In this document: piece after piece, positions 42,125 through 51,400 of the stretch | Layout of the letters: each line of letters opens with the position of its first letter | How positions within the stretch are numbered: position 1 is the first letter of the stretch | Assembly (NCBI RefSeq): GCF_003555545.1 | Contig: NZ_CP032157.1 | Coordinates: 2,298,546 to 2,362,545 of the forward strand | Direction of reading: 5' to 3' | Length of the DNA stretch: 64,000 nucleotides | From: Paraflavitalea soli | GTDB lineage: Bacteria; Bacteroidota; Bacteroidia; Chitinophagales; Chitinophagaceae | The notes under the pieces: model-generated | What the model was told of the DNA's origin: nothing | The model's database searches: none | Seen by the model: the letters and a program-made list of their open reading frames with translations, nothing else | Made by a program: the position numbers and the translations under genes

Positions 42125-42808
42125 TTATTGATCCTGCACGATCCTCCCATCCTCCATGGCTATGATCCGGTGAGTCCTCTGAGCAAATCCGGGATCGTGG
42201 GTTACGATCAGCAAGGTCTGGTGATGCTCTTCCGCCAACTGCTTAAAGATATCAAACACTATCTCACTGTTCCGCTTGTCTAGATTGCCGGTAGGCTCAT
42301 CTCCCATGATAATATGTGGATCATTGATCAGCGCCCGGGCAATGGCTACCCGCTGTTTTTCACCGCCCGATAACTGGTTGGCCTTCTTAAGCGCCAGCTT
42401 ATCTATATCCAGCATCTTGAGCCTTTCCATTGCCCGGTGTTCTACTTCCCCCGCCTTATACCGGTTAAGTTTCAGACCGGGCAACATCACATTTTTCAAT
42501 ACGGAAAATTCATGCAACAGGTAGTGGAACTGGAATACAAATCCGATCTTTTCGTTCCTGATATGCGCCAGTGCGGCTTCTGTTTGCCCCTTCATTGATT
42601 GCCTGTCAATATAAAGCTCCCCTTCATAATCAGTATCCATAGTAGAGAGAATATATAATAGGGTGGATTTGCCACAGCCCGACTTGCCCGTTACAGCCAC
42701 GAACTCGCCTTTGGATACTTCAAAACTGATATCCGTCAATACCTGTATGCTCATCGCATTGATGAAGGATTTATTGATATGTCTTGCTTCCAGGATCGTT
42801 TCCATCAT
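42125..42808 (-). CDS. LolD/MacB-type ABC transporter ATPase
   Basis: A 227-residue ATPase: Walker [12 protein letters not shown], signature [15 protein letters not shown], Walker [13 protein letters not shown], and H-loop [10 protein letters not shown]. It belongs to the LolD/MacB/DevA group that pairs with FtsX-like permeases and moves lipoproteins or exports substrates without alternating access through the membrane. It is the last gene of an adaptor-permease-ATPase operon, 12 bases after the permease. Confidence 0.9.
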   Translation of the reverse strand: MMETILEARHINKSFINAMSIQVLTDISFEVSKGEFVAVTGKSGCGKSTLLYILSTMDTDYEGELYIDRQSMKGQTEAALAHIRNEKIGFVFQFHYLLHEFSVLKNVMLPGLKLNRYKAGEVEHRAMERLKMLDIDKLALKKANQLSGGEKQRVAIARALINDPHIIMGDEPTGNLDKRNSEIVFDIFKQLAEEHHQTLLIVTHDPGFAQRTHRIIAMEDGRIVQDQ

Positions 42809-42820
42809 TGTTTCTCTCCA

Positions 42821-44080
42821 TTATTTCCCCCTGATAATAATTACCGGATCGATCTTGCTGGCCTTCCGCGCTGGCAACCATCCGGCCAGGAAAGTAGTGA
42901 GTAGTGAAAAAGCACCGGCAATCAGGTATAATATTACATCATAGCTCACGGGGTATGTAGTAATGGTAGGCAGCGAGGTGGTATTGAAAGGCACCTGGTC
43001 AATAGCCAGCGACAAGAGAAAACCCAGCAACAGGCCTACCAGGCCGCCCGACACTCCGATACTGACCGCTATGAACAGAAATATCCTTTGTACATCGCGG
43101 CCGCCAAAGCCCGTAGCTTTGAGGATGGCAATCGTATCCATCTTTTCATAGATCATCATGTTGAGGATATTGTAAATACCAAAACCCGCTACGATCAATA
43201 ATGTTACACCTACCGCATAGGAGATCAGTGTACGGATGAAGCTGCCCGTATCGAACTCTGCATTGGCTGTCTGAATGTCGATGGCATCCGTATTAAAGGT
43301 CTGTTCAAATTCTTTGGCCATGGCTGGCGCCTCGCGGATATCTTTAACAGTGACCTGCAATTCGGTAATGTAATCCGCCGTTTTGCCAATGAGCTTTTGC
43401 ACCGTCGACAAGGCCGCATAACTTTGTGCTTTGTCAAACTCCTGCAACCCCGACTGGAACAATCCCACTACCTTCAGCGGAAACTGCTCACCACTCACAG
43501 TGGTTACCTGCACCACATCACCCGGCACCACCAACAATATTTCAGCAAGCGCTTTGCCCAGGATAATGCTGTTGGACACCAGCTCCAGGTCATCTGCATT
43601 ACCCGCCACGATGTAATCATTGAAATGGAACAAACGGCTTTCCTGTTGTACTTCAATGCCCTGAATAGCAGCCGTAATATCCACATTCCCTTCATTAAAA
43701 AAAGCCCGCGTAGTGATCTTGGGCGCTATACCGGCAACGCGGTGGTCGGCAAGCAGGGCGGCTTTGATGGCGGCGCTGTTGTACAATTGTTCCCGGCTGC
43801 CGGTAGCCTTTACCGAGTGGATGATATTCCAGGAATGCTGGTATGCAGGCAACAGATCTACCGCCTGGCGGGGATTGGGTTTTATTTCATTGTACAGGCG
43901 CACATGCGGCGTTCTGTTCATCACCAACCCATCCAGCATTTCATTGAGACCACTCATAAAACCCAGGAGCCCAATAAACATGGTGATGCTGAAAGTAACG
44001 CCAATGGCCGCCACAAGCGTTTGCCGCCAACGCGCTATCAATAAAGAAACTGCTATACTGATGAGCAATTTATAATTCAT
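42821..44080 (-). CDS. FtsX-like ABC permease (DevC/LolE type)
   Basis: A 419-residue permease with an N-terminal helix (about 20-42), a large periplasmic MacB-type domain (45-280), and three C-terminal helices (about 290-415) with ILNMMIYEKMDTIAILKATG, the FtsX signature, and a final GWLPARKASKIDPVIIIRGK. It is the membrane part of a tripartite exporter with the neighbouring adaptor and ATPase. It overlaps the adaptor gene by four bases. Confidence 0.88.
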   Translation of the reverse strand: MNYKLLISIAVSLLIARWRQTLVAAIGVTFSITMFIGLLGFMSGLNEMLDGLVMNRTPHVRLYNEIKPNPRQAVDLLPAYQHSWNIIHSVKATGSREQLYNSAAIKAALLADHRVAGIAPKITTRAFFNEGNVDITAAIQGIEVQQESRLFHFNDYIVAGNADDLELVSNSIILGKALAEILLVVPGDVVQVTTVSGEQFPLKVVGLFQSGLQEFDKAQSYAALSTVQKLIGKTADYITELQVTVKDIREAPAMAKEFEQTFNTDAIDIQTANAEFDTGSFIRTLISYAVGVTLLIVAGFGIYNILNMMIYEKMDTIAILKATGFGGRDVQRIFLFIAVSIGVSGGLVGLLLGFLLSLAIDQVPFNTTSLPTITTYPVSYDVILYLIAGAFSLLTTFLAGWLPARKASKIDPVIIIRGK

Positions 44081-45165
44081 TGGGCAGGTTTTATGAGCAC
44101 ATCACGGGCCGTTATCCCATCCAGTATCTCTATCTTCCGGTAATCCTTCATTCCGGTACTTACTTTGCGCTTCTCTTTATTTAATAGCATCACATACCCC
44201 CCCTGCAACAGGAAAGAGGCCGGTATGGTAAGGCTGTTTTGTTTTTCCCGGATGATGATATTGGCTTCACAGGTGAGGTTGGGATACAACACCGGAGGCG
44301 CATTCACAAAAGCCGCTTCCACTTTGAATGTTTTGGTGCGTTGGTCCATAAAGGGATAGATAGTCAAAACCCGCCCTTCAAATACCTGGCCTTTGTAACT
44401 ATCCATGGTGATCAGCACTTTCAATCCCTGCTTCACCCGGGCAATATCAAATTCATCTACCTGCAGTTCCAGCAGGAACAATGCCGCATCGCCTATTACG
44501 GCCACCGGCGTTTGCGGGGTTACCATCTCCCCTTTTTCCCTGAGGAGCGTATAGACTTTTCCATTTACTTCACTTTTGACAGTATAGTCACTGGTGCCTG
44601 CTCTGGCTATCTGCCAGTTATTGGCAGACTGCTGTTCCTGGAACCTGATCTGCCGCTGCAAAGTCGTATAGCGTAATTGGGCCACCCTGTAATTATTGCG
44701 GGAGTTGCTATAGGCCACCTCCCGTTGTTCCAGGTTATTGCGGCTGCCGATCTGCTGCGCCCAAAGGTTTCTTTGCCTTTCCAGCAACAGGGAATCGTTT
44801 TGGCATTGAACGCCAGCTTGCTCAATGGCTACCTGCAATTCCTGCAACCTTTCGGTGTTGGCCGTGCTGGCGCCATACCGGGCTGCTACCCGTGCATTCG
44901 CGGCCTGGAGGCGCGCTGTCGTGTCTTCCAATTGAAGGATACTTGTTCCTTTTGTTATATGATCTCCCTCTTTTACCAGCAGGGCTGTTATAATGCCGCT
45001 TACCTTGGCAAATACCTGGTATTGCTGATCACTTTTTACAATACCCGAAGCATAAACGGATTCAGTGATATTTTCACGGACAGGCTGTATACTTTCCTGC
45101 TTCTGTTTACAGGAAACTATGACCAACACACAGGCAATGCTGAACAGGATAACCGGTCTCATCAT
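44077..45165 (-). CDS. Membrane-fusion adaptor lipoprotein (HlyD/RND type)
   Basis: A 362-residue lipoprotein (lipobox VLVIVSC) with biotinyl-lipoyl strands (VYASGIVKSDQQYQVFAKVSG), a helical hairpin (about 80-170) and a beta-barrel domain (TPVAVIGDAALFLLELQVDE). It links the inner-membrane permease to an outer-membrane channel, which is not encoded here. The operon adaptor-permease-ATPase resembles DevBCA-type exporters. It is preceded by a box at the class II distance, so it is probably part of the regulon. The substrate is unknown. Confidence 0.87.
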   Translation of the reverse strand: MMRPVILFSIACVLVIVSCKQKQESIQPVRENITESVYASGIVKSDQQYQVFAKVSGIITALLVKEGDHITKGTSILQLEDTTARLQAANARVAARYGASTANTERLQELQVAIEQAGVQCQNDSLLLERQRNLWAQQIGSRNNLEQREVAYSNSRNNYRVAQLRYTTLQRQIRFQEQQSANNWQIARAGTSDYTVKSEVNGKVYTLLREKGEMVTPQTPVAVIGDAALFLLELQVDEFDIARVKQGLKVLITMDSYKGQVFEGRVLTIYPFMDQRTKTFKVEAAFVNAPPVLYPNLTCEANIIIREKQNSLTIPASFLLQGGYVMLLNKEKRKVSTGMKDYRKIEILDGITARDVLIKPAQ

Positions 45166-45184
45166 CTGAAAGGGAATTGAACCA

Positions 45185-45227
45185 TAAAACTACAGCAGGA
45201 GAATAAAAAGGAAGGTGACATAGATCA
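45185..45227 (-). promoter_or_regulatory. CRP/FNR-type box plus -7 element (class II) of exporter operon
   Basis: The operator TGACatagATCA (45216-45227) lies 36.5 nt from the end of the minus-strand -7 element TAGTTTTA (45192-45185, five of six matches). This is 22 nt, about two helical turns, closer than in the class I promoters. The start codon at 45165 follows with a short leader. Confidence 0.62.
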
Positions 45228-45278
45228 GGTTTCCGCCTGATCCTTCGTTCACTACGCCAGGTTAAACCGTCACCACCG

Positions 45279-45298
45279 ACAGATCATCATTGATCTGT
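45279..45298. repeat. Perfect 8-bp inverted repeat
   Basis: ACAGATCA, spacer tcat, TGATCTGT. The half-sites face outward relative to the regulon boxes (ATCA-N4-TGAT). It sits just after the 45.3-kb lipoprotein gene and upstream of the exporter promoter. There is no T run on either side, so it is more likely a weak terminator stem or a protein site than a strong terminator. Confidence 0.4.
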
Positions 45299-45313
45299 AT
45301 CCCGGGACATCAC

Positions 45314-45940
45314 TTACTGGTTGATCAACACCTGCTTTTTAACGATGTCCTTTACGATCAGCCTACCATATTCATGCGCCAGGCCTTCCATTGATGCAGG
45401 GTCAAAGGATTCCGTCTGCACAGAATACAATAATTCCTTACTCGTTAGGTCATACAGATTACTTTCCCAGAAATACCGGGTGCTGGTAGTATAATAGCCC
45501 GGTGAATAAATACGTCCATACATGGTATTGTAATAGCCCCAGAAACTTCGCTGGTAAATGAAGTAAGGAGAATAATATATTTCGCCGGGAACATAGCGTC
45601 TTTCTTTTTCCTTATCCAGTAATACAATGGTGATCACAGCATCGACACCACTATTTTTTAGTTTGGCCAGAACCGTTGCTTCATCCCTGGTAGCAAGGGC
45701 CTGGGGGCCATATTCCTCTAAGGATGAAACTGCCTGATAACCAAGCGCTTTAAGGTCGCCTACAAGATGCGCTTCCATCTTTGCACGCATGACTGTGTTA
45801 TCATCGCCATTAAGGCCCACCACCAGTATCTTATTGTATTTACCCGTGGCAACGGCATCCGACTTCCAGCTATTTACGATCTTTGAGCTGGAACATCCCG
45901 CTAACAGCAATATTAACAATATAGCCTTTATGACTTTCAT
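45314..45940 (-). CDS. DUF4136-like lipoprotein
   Basis: A 208-residue lipoprotein (lipobox LLLAGC, Cys16). It starts SSSKIVNSWKSDAVATGKYNKILVVGL, a layout seen in small Bacteroidota lipoproteins related to DUF4136. The middle is Tyr-rich (IYYSPYFIYQ, WGYYNTMYG) and the C-terminus resembles an ABC-type auxiliary domain (YDLTSKELLYSVQTES). The function is unknown. No FNR-type box was found within about 80 bases upstream. Confidence 0.65.
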   Translation of the reverse strand: MKVIKAILLILLLAGCSSSKIVNSWKSDAVATGKYNKILVVGLNGDDNTVMRAKMEAHLVGDLKALGYQAVSSLEEYGPQALATRDEATVLAKLKNSGVDAVITIVLLDKEKERRYVPGEIYYSPYFIYQRSFWGYYNTMYGRIYSPGYYTTSTRYFWESNLYDLTSKELLYSVQTESFDPASMEGLAHEYGRLIVKDIVKKQVLINQ

Positions 45941-46015
45941 ATACTCGACTTTATAAGTGTTAATGTACTTAGGTGCAGTAGCCTGCCTTATGTCCGGGAA
46001 TCTATTTTACCTGTA

Positions 46016-47065
46016 TTATTGATACTGGATATACACTGGTTGCGGATACAACTTTAAAATAGCAGCCGGCGTCATCATTATTGGCCAACGCTTGTCCAAT
46101 ACATCTTGTTTATAGAATAATTTAAACCCCGTAAACTGGACCGGCTGGCCGGCGATCCAGTGATCATACGTGTCAATCTTTTTAGCGGGATATCCAAATC
46201 CATCCATATTCAGTACTATTTGTACCTCCGGACACGTTTGTATTTTCCTGTAATTCGTGACCATTGCCTCGGTGAATCGATGCACTACCAGTATCTTTGG
46301 GGGGAGGTTATGTTCTTTCACGAGACGTGCCAGATAATCAGAGGCATAATTGATATCTGTAGCATCCATTGTGCCGATCGTAGTGCAGGGTACTTCCCCA
46401 TTTTTCATAGCATACTCCGGGTCAATTCCCAGGTGCACCTGCGGCAGTAGCAGATATTTTTCCAGTGCCGGGATCTCTTCCTGCAAAGTGCTGTGTCCTG
46501 GCTGTATGTCAAGAAATACAAGCGCATCCAATTCCTTTGCCATTCCGAGTATTTTGTCGATCTGGTGAAAAGGCATTCTAAGCCGGTATTTTTGGGAAGT
46601 TCCCGGACTTCGCTGCGCCGTAACAGCTATATAATGTAATGCAGGACGCACAGGGGTTTCCGGATCGGCTTCCTGCCAGTTTTTTACTTCTTCCTGTAAT
46701 TTTTTGAGCACCTGTTCAGATGACAGGGCGCCCAATATGCCCATTCCTTTTGAATACAGATTGCCATAGTAGGCAACGATCCGGGTAAAAGGAAAAATAG
46801 CTCCTTTCAGTGGATAGGCAGTTTTAACAGGCCAGTTATATGAGGGCCTGTTATGGACAAGGTGTAACAATTTTTGTTCGTATAATATGGTATCTAAGCT
46901 AACTGTGTCTACCCAATGCTCCTTTGGTTCCGTGACAATTGGGCGGGCCGGACTATTTACTAAAATTGACTTTACGGCTCCCGGCTGGTCACAACCTATA
47001 AAAAGGAAGCAGACAAATAATGCTCCCCAGTAAAATTTCAGAAATATGCCGCCACGGGTACACAT
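46016..47065 (-). CDS. Lipoprotein with TIM-barrel-like domain, unknown
   Basis: A 349-residue exported protein with a hydrophobic N-terminus and a lipobox (FLFIGC, Cys25). The rest alternates strands and helices with the patterns FTRIVAYYGN, DALVFLDIQPG, VHLGIDPEYAM, KILVVHRFTEAM and QIVLNMDGFG. These read like successive strands of a TIM barrel with acidic residues at strand ends, as in glycosidases or deacetylase-like enzymes. No family is recognised. It follows the zinc-ribbon gene by 37 bases and may be co-transcribed from the class II promoter at 47.5 kb. Confidence 0.6.
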   Translation of the reverse strand: MCTRGGIFLKFYWGALFVCFLFIGCDQPGAVKSILVNSPARPIVTEPKEHWVDTVSLDTILYEQKLLHLVHNRPSYNWPVKTAYPLKGAIFPFTRIVAYYGNLYSKGMGILGALSSEQVLKKLQEEVKNWQEADPETPVRPALHYIAVTAQRSPGTSQKYRLRMPFHQIDKILGMAKELDALVFLDIQPGHSTLQEEIPALEKYLLLPQVHLGIDPEYAMKNGEVPCTTIGTMDATDINYASDYLARLVKEHNLPPKILVVHRFTEAMVTNYRKIQTCPEVQIVLNMDGFGYPAKKIDTYDHWIAGQPVQFTGFKLFYKQDVLDKRWPIMMTPAAILKLYPQPVYIQYQ

Positions 47066-47102
47066 GAGATGTCTTTTTATAAATTCTTCTAACTTACAGG
47101 AC

Positions 47103-47375
47103 TCAGCGTTTCAGTGAAGCCTGGTTCCATCTTTTTAGATGTGGCAAACTGCTTACTGCAACCTCTATAATATCTTCCGGTATTTTGTTCTCTTCCATTT
47201 TCCTAATTACGATCGATCGCATTTCATCAAGCGTCAAAGCCGGATCAACAAACGCTCCATCCTGGTAGCAATATTTACAATACTCACTGCTTTTTGAACC
47301 GTCTTTCTGAGTGCCTCGCAGTACGGGATCTTCAATAGGCATACTGCAGCTCTGGCACAATTGTCTGTTCTTCAT
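47103..47375 (-). CDS. Putative zinc-ribbon protein
   Basis: A 90-residue protein, MKNRQLCQSCSMPIED at the start, with a second pair in SSEYCKYCYQDGAF, and then a helical C-terminus (LTLDEMRSIVIRKMEE). This is the small zinc-ribbon family whose members read CQSCGMP...YCxYCYQDG. The four Cys bind one zinc. Its role is unknown, possibly regulatory or nucleic-acid binding. I start at 47375; a longer start at 47402 adds nine residues before the conserved Met. A box-controlled class II promoter lies about 85 bases upstream. Confidence 0.82.
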   Translation of the reverse strand: MKNRQLCQSCSMPIEDPVLRGTQKDGSKSSEYCKYCYQDGAFVDPALTLDEMRSIVIRKMEENKIPEDIIEVAVSSLPHLKRWNQASLKR

Positions 47376-47460
47376 AATTTTACTATTTAGGATGATTGCC
47401 ATAGAACGATCCGTACATCTGGCAGGTCAATGTTTCTTCCGGCATCCTGCTTATCAGCAC

Positions 47461-47503
47461 TAAAGGTATCAGCAATGGTGCCCTCTAAAAATGACTGGCG
47501 TCA
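47461..47503 (-). promoter_or_regulatory. CRP/FNR-type box plus -7 element (class II) of zinc-ribbon gene
   Basis: The operator TGACtggcGTCA (47492-47503, arms ATGAC/GTCAT) lies 36.5 nt from the end of the minus-strand -7 element TACCTTTA (47468-47461, five of six matches). The rest of the 47.4-47.6 kb intergenic stretch shows nothing else. It is the right-hand edge of the regulon in this window. Confidence 0.6.
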
Positions 47504-47636
47504 TAGTCCTGTATGATCTTGCGCTGATTTGCGTGGGGCTTTGTTGTTTGATGGTACAAGGTGCATCGCCAGGCCCAACTTCCACTATTGTTCTACCGCA
47601 GCAGTTTGAACAGATCCCAACTCTGTATGCAGAAAC

Positions 47637-48395
47637 TCAATACTTAAACACCCGCCTCACCTCATCCAGGAAAGCTTCTTTCTTCCTGCGGCTGATCTCT
47701 ATCTCCGCCTTATTGCTCATGATGACAGTCCCGCCCTCTCCCCGCTGGTACTCGCGTACGTGCTGCAGGTTGATGAGGAAAGATTTGTGGACCCGCAAAA
47801 AGCTGGTACCCCGCAAGAGTTCCTCGTATTCGATCAACGCTTTGGACACGAGCACTGTTTTGCCTCCTTCTATGTGGAACACCGTATAGCTCCGGTCCGC
47901 TTCGCCATAAATGATCTCCGACAACTTAACGATCATGAATCCTTTTAAAGTGGGCAGGCAGAGCCGCATATCGGCCGGCGTCCCTGCCTTTTCCAGGTTG
48001 TGCAGCAGGGTGTCCGACTGCGCACCTTTCTTTTCTTCCTGTAGGCGTTTTTCAGCCCGCTGCACGGCCTCTATCAACCGGTCCTCGTCTACCGGCTTCA
48101 GCAGGTAATCAACGGCGCTGAACTGCAGGGCCTGCAGCACATAATCATTGAACGCGGTAACGAAGATCACTTCAAAGGAGTGGCTGTTCAGGTCCGACAG
48201 CAGATCGAGCCCCGATTTGCCGGGCATCTGTATATCTAAGAAAACGAGGTCGGGTTGTACCCCATTGATGCGCTCTTTGGCCATGGCTGCGCTGGTAGCC
48301 GTGCCCGCTACCTGCACCTGCGGGCAATGCTTTTCCAATAGGCGCTGTAAAGTGCGCAGCCCATCCATTTCATCGTCTACGAGAATAGCTTTCAT
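47637..48395 (-). CDS. LytTR-family response regulator
   Basis: A 252-residue regulator. The receiver domain has MKAILVDDEMDG, phospho-acceptor Asp in VFLDIQMPGKSG, and a Lys in LLKPVDEDR. A LytTR DNA-binding domain follows (about 145-250) with FLRVHKSFLINLQHV and VIMSNKAEIEISRRKK. It is the partner of the large LytS-type sensor, which ends nine bases upstream. It would bind direct-repeat promoter sites, and its targets may include the small envelope-protein genes on the opposite side. Confidence 0.93.
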   Translation of the reverse strand: MKAILVDDEMDGLRTLQRLLEKHCPQVQVAGTATSAAMAKERINGVQPDLVFLDIQMPGKSGLDLLSDLNSHSFEVIFVTAFNDYVLQALQFSAVDYLLKPVDEDRLIEAVQRAEKRLQEEKKGAQSDTLLHNLEKAGTPADMRLCLPTLKGFMIVKLSEIIYGEADRSYTVFHIEGGKTVLVSKALIEYEELLRGTSFLRVHKSFLINLQHVREYQRGEGGTVIMSNKAEIEISRRKKEAFLDEVRRVFKY

Positions 48396-48404
48396 ACAAG
48401 GAGT

Positions 48405-51400
48405 TTAAGCCGTTATGATATTCAATTCCAGGACGGCCCTGGTACCAGTCTGTGGTCCGCCCGCTTCACGCAGGTCTGTGATCGACAAGGTACAGGCCGT
48501 ATGGTATTTTTCATTGAGGATATGGATCCTTTTGCGTAGGTTTTCCAGGCCAACCGACCGGTGTACAGCCCGGCTCTCCCGGCGCATTTGTTCCGCCTGG
48601 CGGATGCCGATGCCATTGTCCTGGATAATGCACCGCAGCCGTTGATCCGATACCTGGAAACATACGAGTATCCTTTTTTCCCCCTCCGCAGGCAGTAGGC
48701 CATGCCAGATAGCGTTTTCCACCAACGGCTGTATCATCATAGAAGGGAACAATAGATCCGCCGCATCGACAGACTCCTTCACATCAATGCCATAACTGAA
48801 GGTATGGTCAAAGCGAAGCCGCTCCATGTCCAGATAGGCTTTGAGGTATTGGATATTATCGTGCAGCGTAACGAAGGTTTCTTTGGAATGTTCCAACGTC
48901 ATGCGGATCATCAGCGCAAACTTGCTGAGGTATCGTGAAGCGGTATCATTGTCGGCATCAAGGATCATCCGCTTGATGCTGTTCAGCGCATTGAACACAA
49001 AATGCGGGTTCATCTGCGCCTGCAGGGCAGACAGGCGGGCTTCTGCAAGTTGTTCATTAATACCCGCCAGCTCCTGTTGCTTGGCCTGCAGGGATCGGTC
49101 AGCTTCCAGCTGTTTAAGGGTGTTGCCCAACAGGGTGGCAATCGTTGTCATCATTTTCACATGCCGGTCATTGAAATAGTGGGCCTCACTATGCTCACTA
49201 TCGATCACACCCAGCAGTTCGCCGTTGTGGATGATGGGAACCGTTAGTTCGCTCAACCGGAAACAATCATCCACCCGGTAGCGCGCGTCTTTCCGGGTGT
49301 CATGCACAACAAGGGGCTTGCCGGTAGTGACCACATGGCCCACAATGCCCTGGCCCGGGCTCACAGTAAAGCCGGTAGTCTTCACCACCCCATTCACACT
49401 TTTTGGTCCATACGCTGCGCGCTGTACCAGCCTGGTCTTATCCCGGTTCCACAAATAGATGATGCAATCCTCATAATGCAGGCCACCGATCAGTCTTTCC
49501 GCCACATCCGACAATATTTCGTCTTCCGTTCTTTTGCCGGCCAGGGAGGTGGAAAAATAATGGGTGATCTGTTCCAGTTCAAACTGCGCCTTGTAATCCT
49601 CTGCCCGCAGTTTCTCCATCTGCGTGTTGACCATTTCCTTTTTACGCGCCACCGAGGTACGCCAGAGTACCAGCGCATAGATGAGCCACCCCAGCACCAG
49701 CCCACTGACGATCATAAACCAGGTGCTGAGCCAGAACGGTCCTGCCACGTTGATGTCGAGCGTGGCCACCTGGGCCGGCCAGCGATGGCTGTCCGGGCTT
49801 ACGCGCACCTCCAGCCGGTGCCGCCCCGGCGACAGACCCGATATCGTAAAGGAAGAGGTTGTGCCAAGGTCTATCCAGGCGCCCTCTTCCCCATCAGCCA
49901 GCCGGTAAGCATACCGCTGCGTGGCCCCATCAAAAAAATTGATGGTGCCGATAGCAATGTTCAGCTGCCGCCTGTTCCAGGAAGTGAAGACGGCATTACC
50001 GGGCAGATAGGTGGAAGGACCGCCACCGGTCATTACCTGTTCAATAAAGATCCTGGGCGCCACGGCAGTCCCCGCAATCACCGAAGGATCGAAGCGCGCA
50101 ATCACATCGGCAAATCCGATGTAGAGCAGGTGATCCACGCTGTCATAATAAAACCGCGAACCTATGTTGACCGGAGCCGCCGGAAATCCATCCTCCGGTC
50201 CGTAATTACGTATCTCGTAGTTGTTGATATCTATGGAAGAGATACCCGAATATCCGGCCATCCACAGTTTGCCATTCAGGTAATACAATGCAGAGAGCTG
50301 ATCATGGGGAAGACCATTCCTTTTGGTAAAATGCCGGAAGGCACCTGTTTGCGGCGAGTAGGCAACGAGGCCGTTGTTCTGCACACTGATCCAAATAGTA
50401 TGATGACTGTCGATCGTGAAAGCAGCTACCTGTTTGTCTGGTATCTTGATAAAGGGGAAGCTATCGATGTAGCGGTCATATTGCTGCAGGCGCCTGTTGT
50501 ACCGCGCCAGGCCATGACGGGCCATCCAGATATTTCCCTCCCCATCTTCTTCAATGGCCACCGGTGCATCCAGCAGCCTGGGCAGGCCCGGCAGGCTATC
50601 AAAGGAACGGGTGGACCTCCGGTACCGGTAAATACGGTGTGCGCTGATCCACACATCATCCTGCTTGCCCCCGTTAATATTTTGTACCCAATACTGCGGT
50701 GTCCAGTCCGGTGGCATAAGGGCGGAATAGCCACCCGTTTGCGGATAGAAGAGGAACGGTATGGTAGCCGTTCCGACCACCATCGTTTTATCCTGGAGCG
50801 GTAATAAGGCGGTAATATTGTCAAGCCCCGGACTATTGGCCGTCGCAAAATGAAGGAGCTTTTCAAACTGCAGGCTGGTTTTATTGTACACGGCGAGGCC
50901 CGATCCCCGGGTGGCTGCATATACTTTATCGCCCAGCGTAACCACATCATCAAAAGCGGCTTCCGCCAATTGATTGTATCCGGGCATCCTGCCCGTTTGC
51001 ACCGTGGAGGCAGACAGCCGCTGACGCAGCAATCCTTTGTTGGTGGCAACCAGCAGGCGCCGCTCATGGTCCAGCAACAGATCGTTGCATACATAGGCGG
51101 TAAGTGCAGGCACCGGTGATATAACCAGCGGGTCAATATGGTTCCTGTCAAAACGGATCTGTGCCAGCCCGGCCTGTTGCAGCGTCACCAGGAACGTATG
51201 ATCATCCTGCGCGATCAGCCGGGACCGCCAACCGGCATCATCCAGCCCTTTGGGCCAGGGCGCGCTTACCAGGGCATTATTGTTACGGCACATATCCAGG
51301 TAGTGCAGCAGCCGGTTCACGGGGTCGTACACAAATAGTTGGCCCGGTGCTATTGGTATAAAACCGAAGGGTATGCGCGGGTAAGCAAGAAAACGCGCCA

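Noticed and set aside
43397-44044. 215-codon plus-strand frame
   Set aside because: It is antisense to the FtsX-like permease, whose motifs are clear in the other strand.
49302-50804. 500-codon open frame on the plus strand
   Set aside because: It runs antisense through the propeller sensor gene, and its translation has no domain or membrane features; it is a shadow of codon usage.
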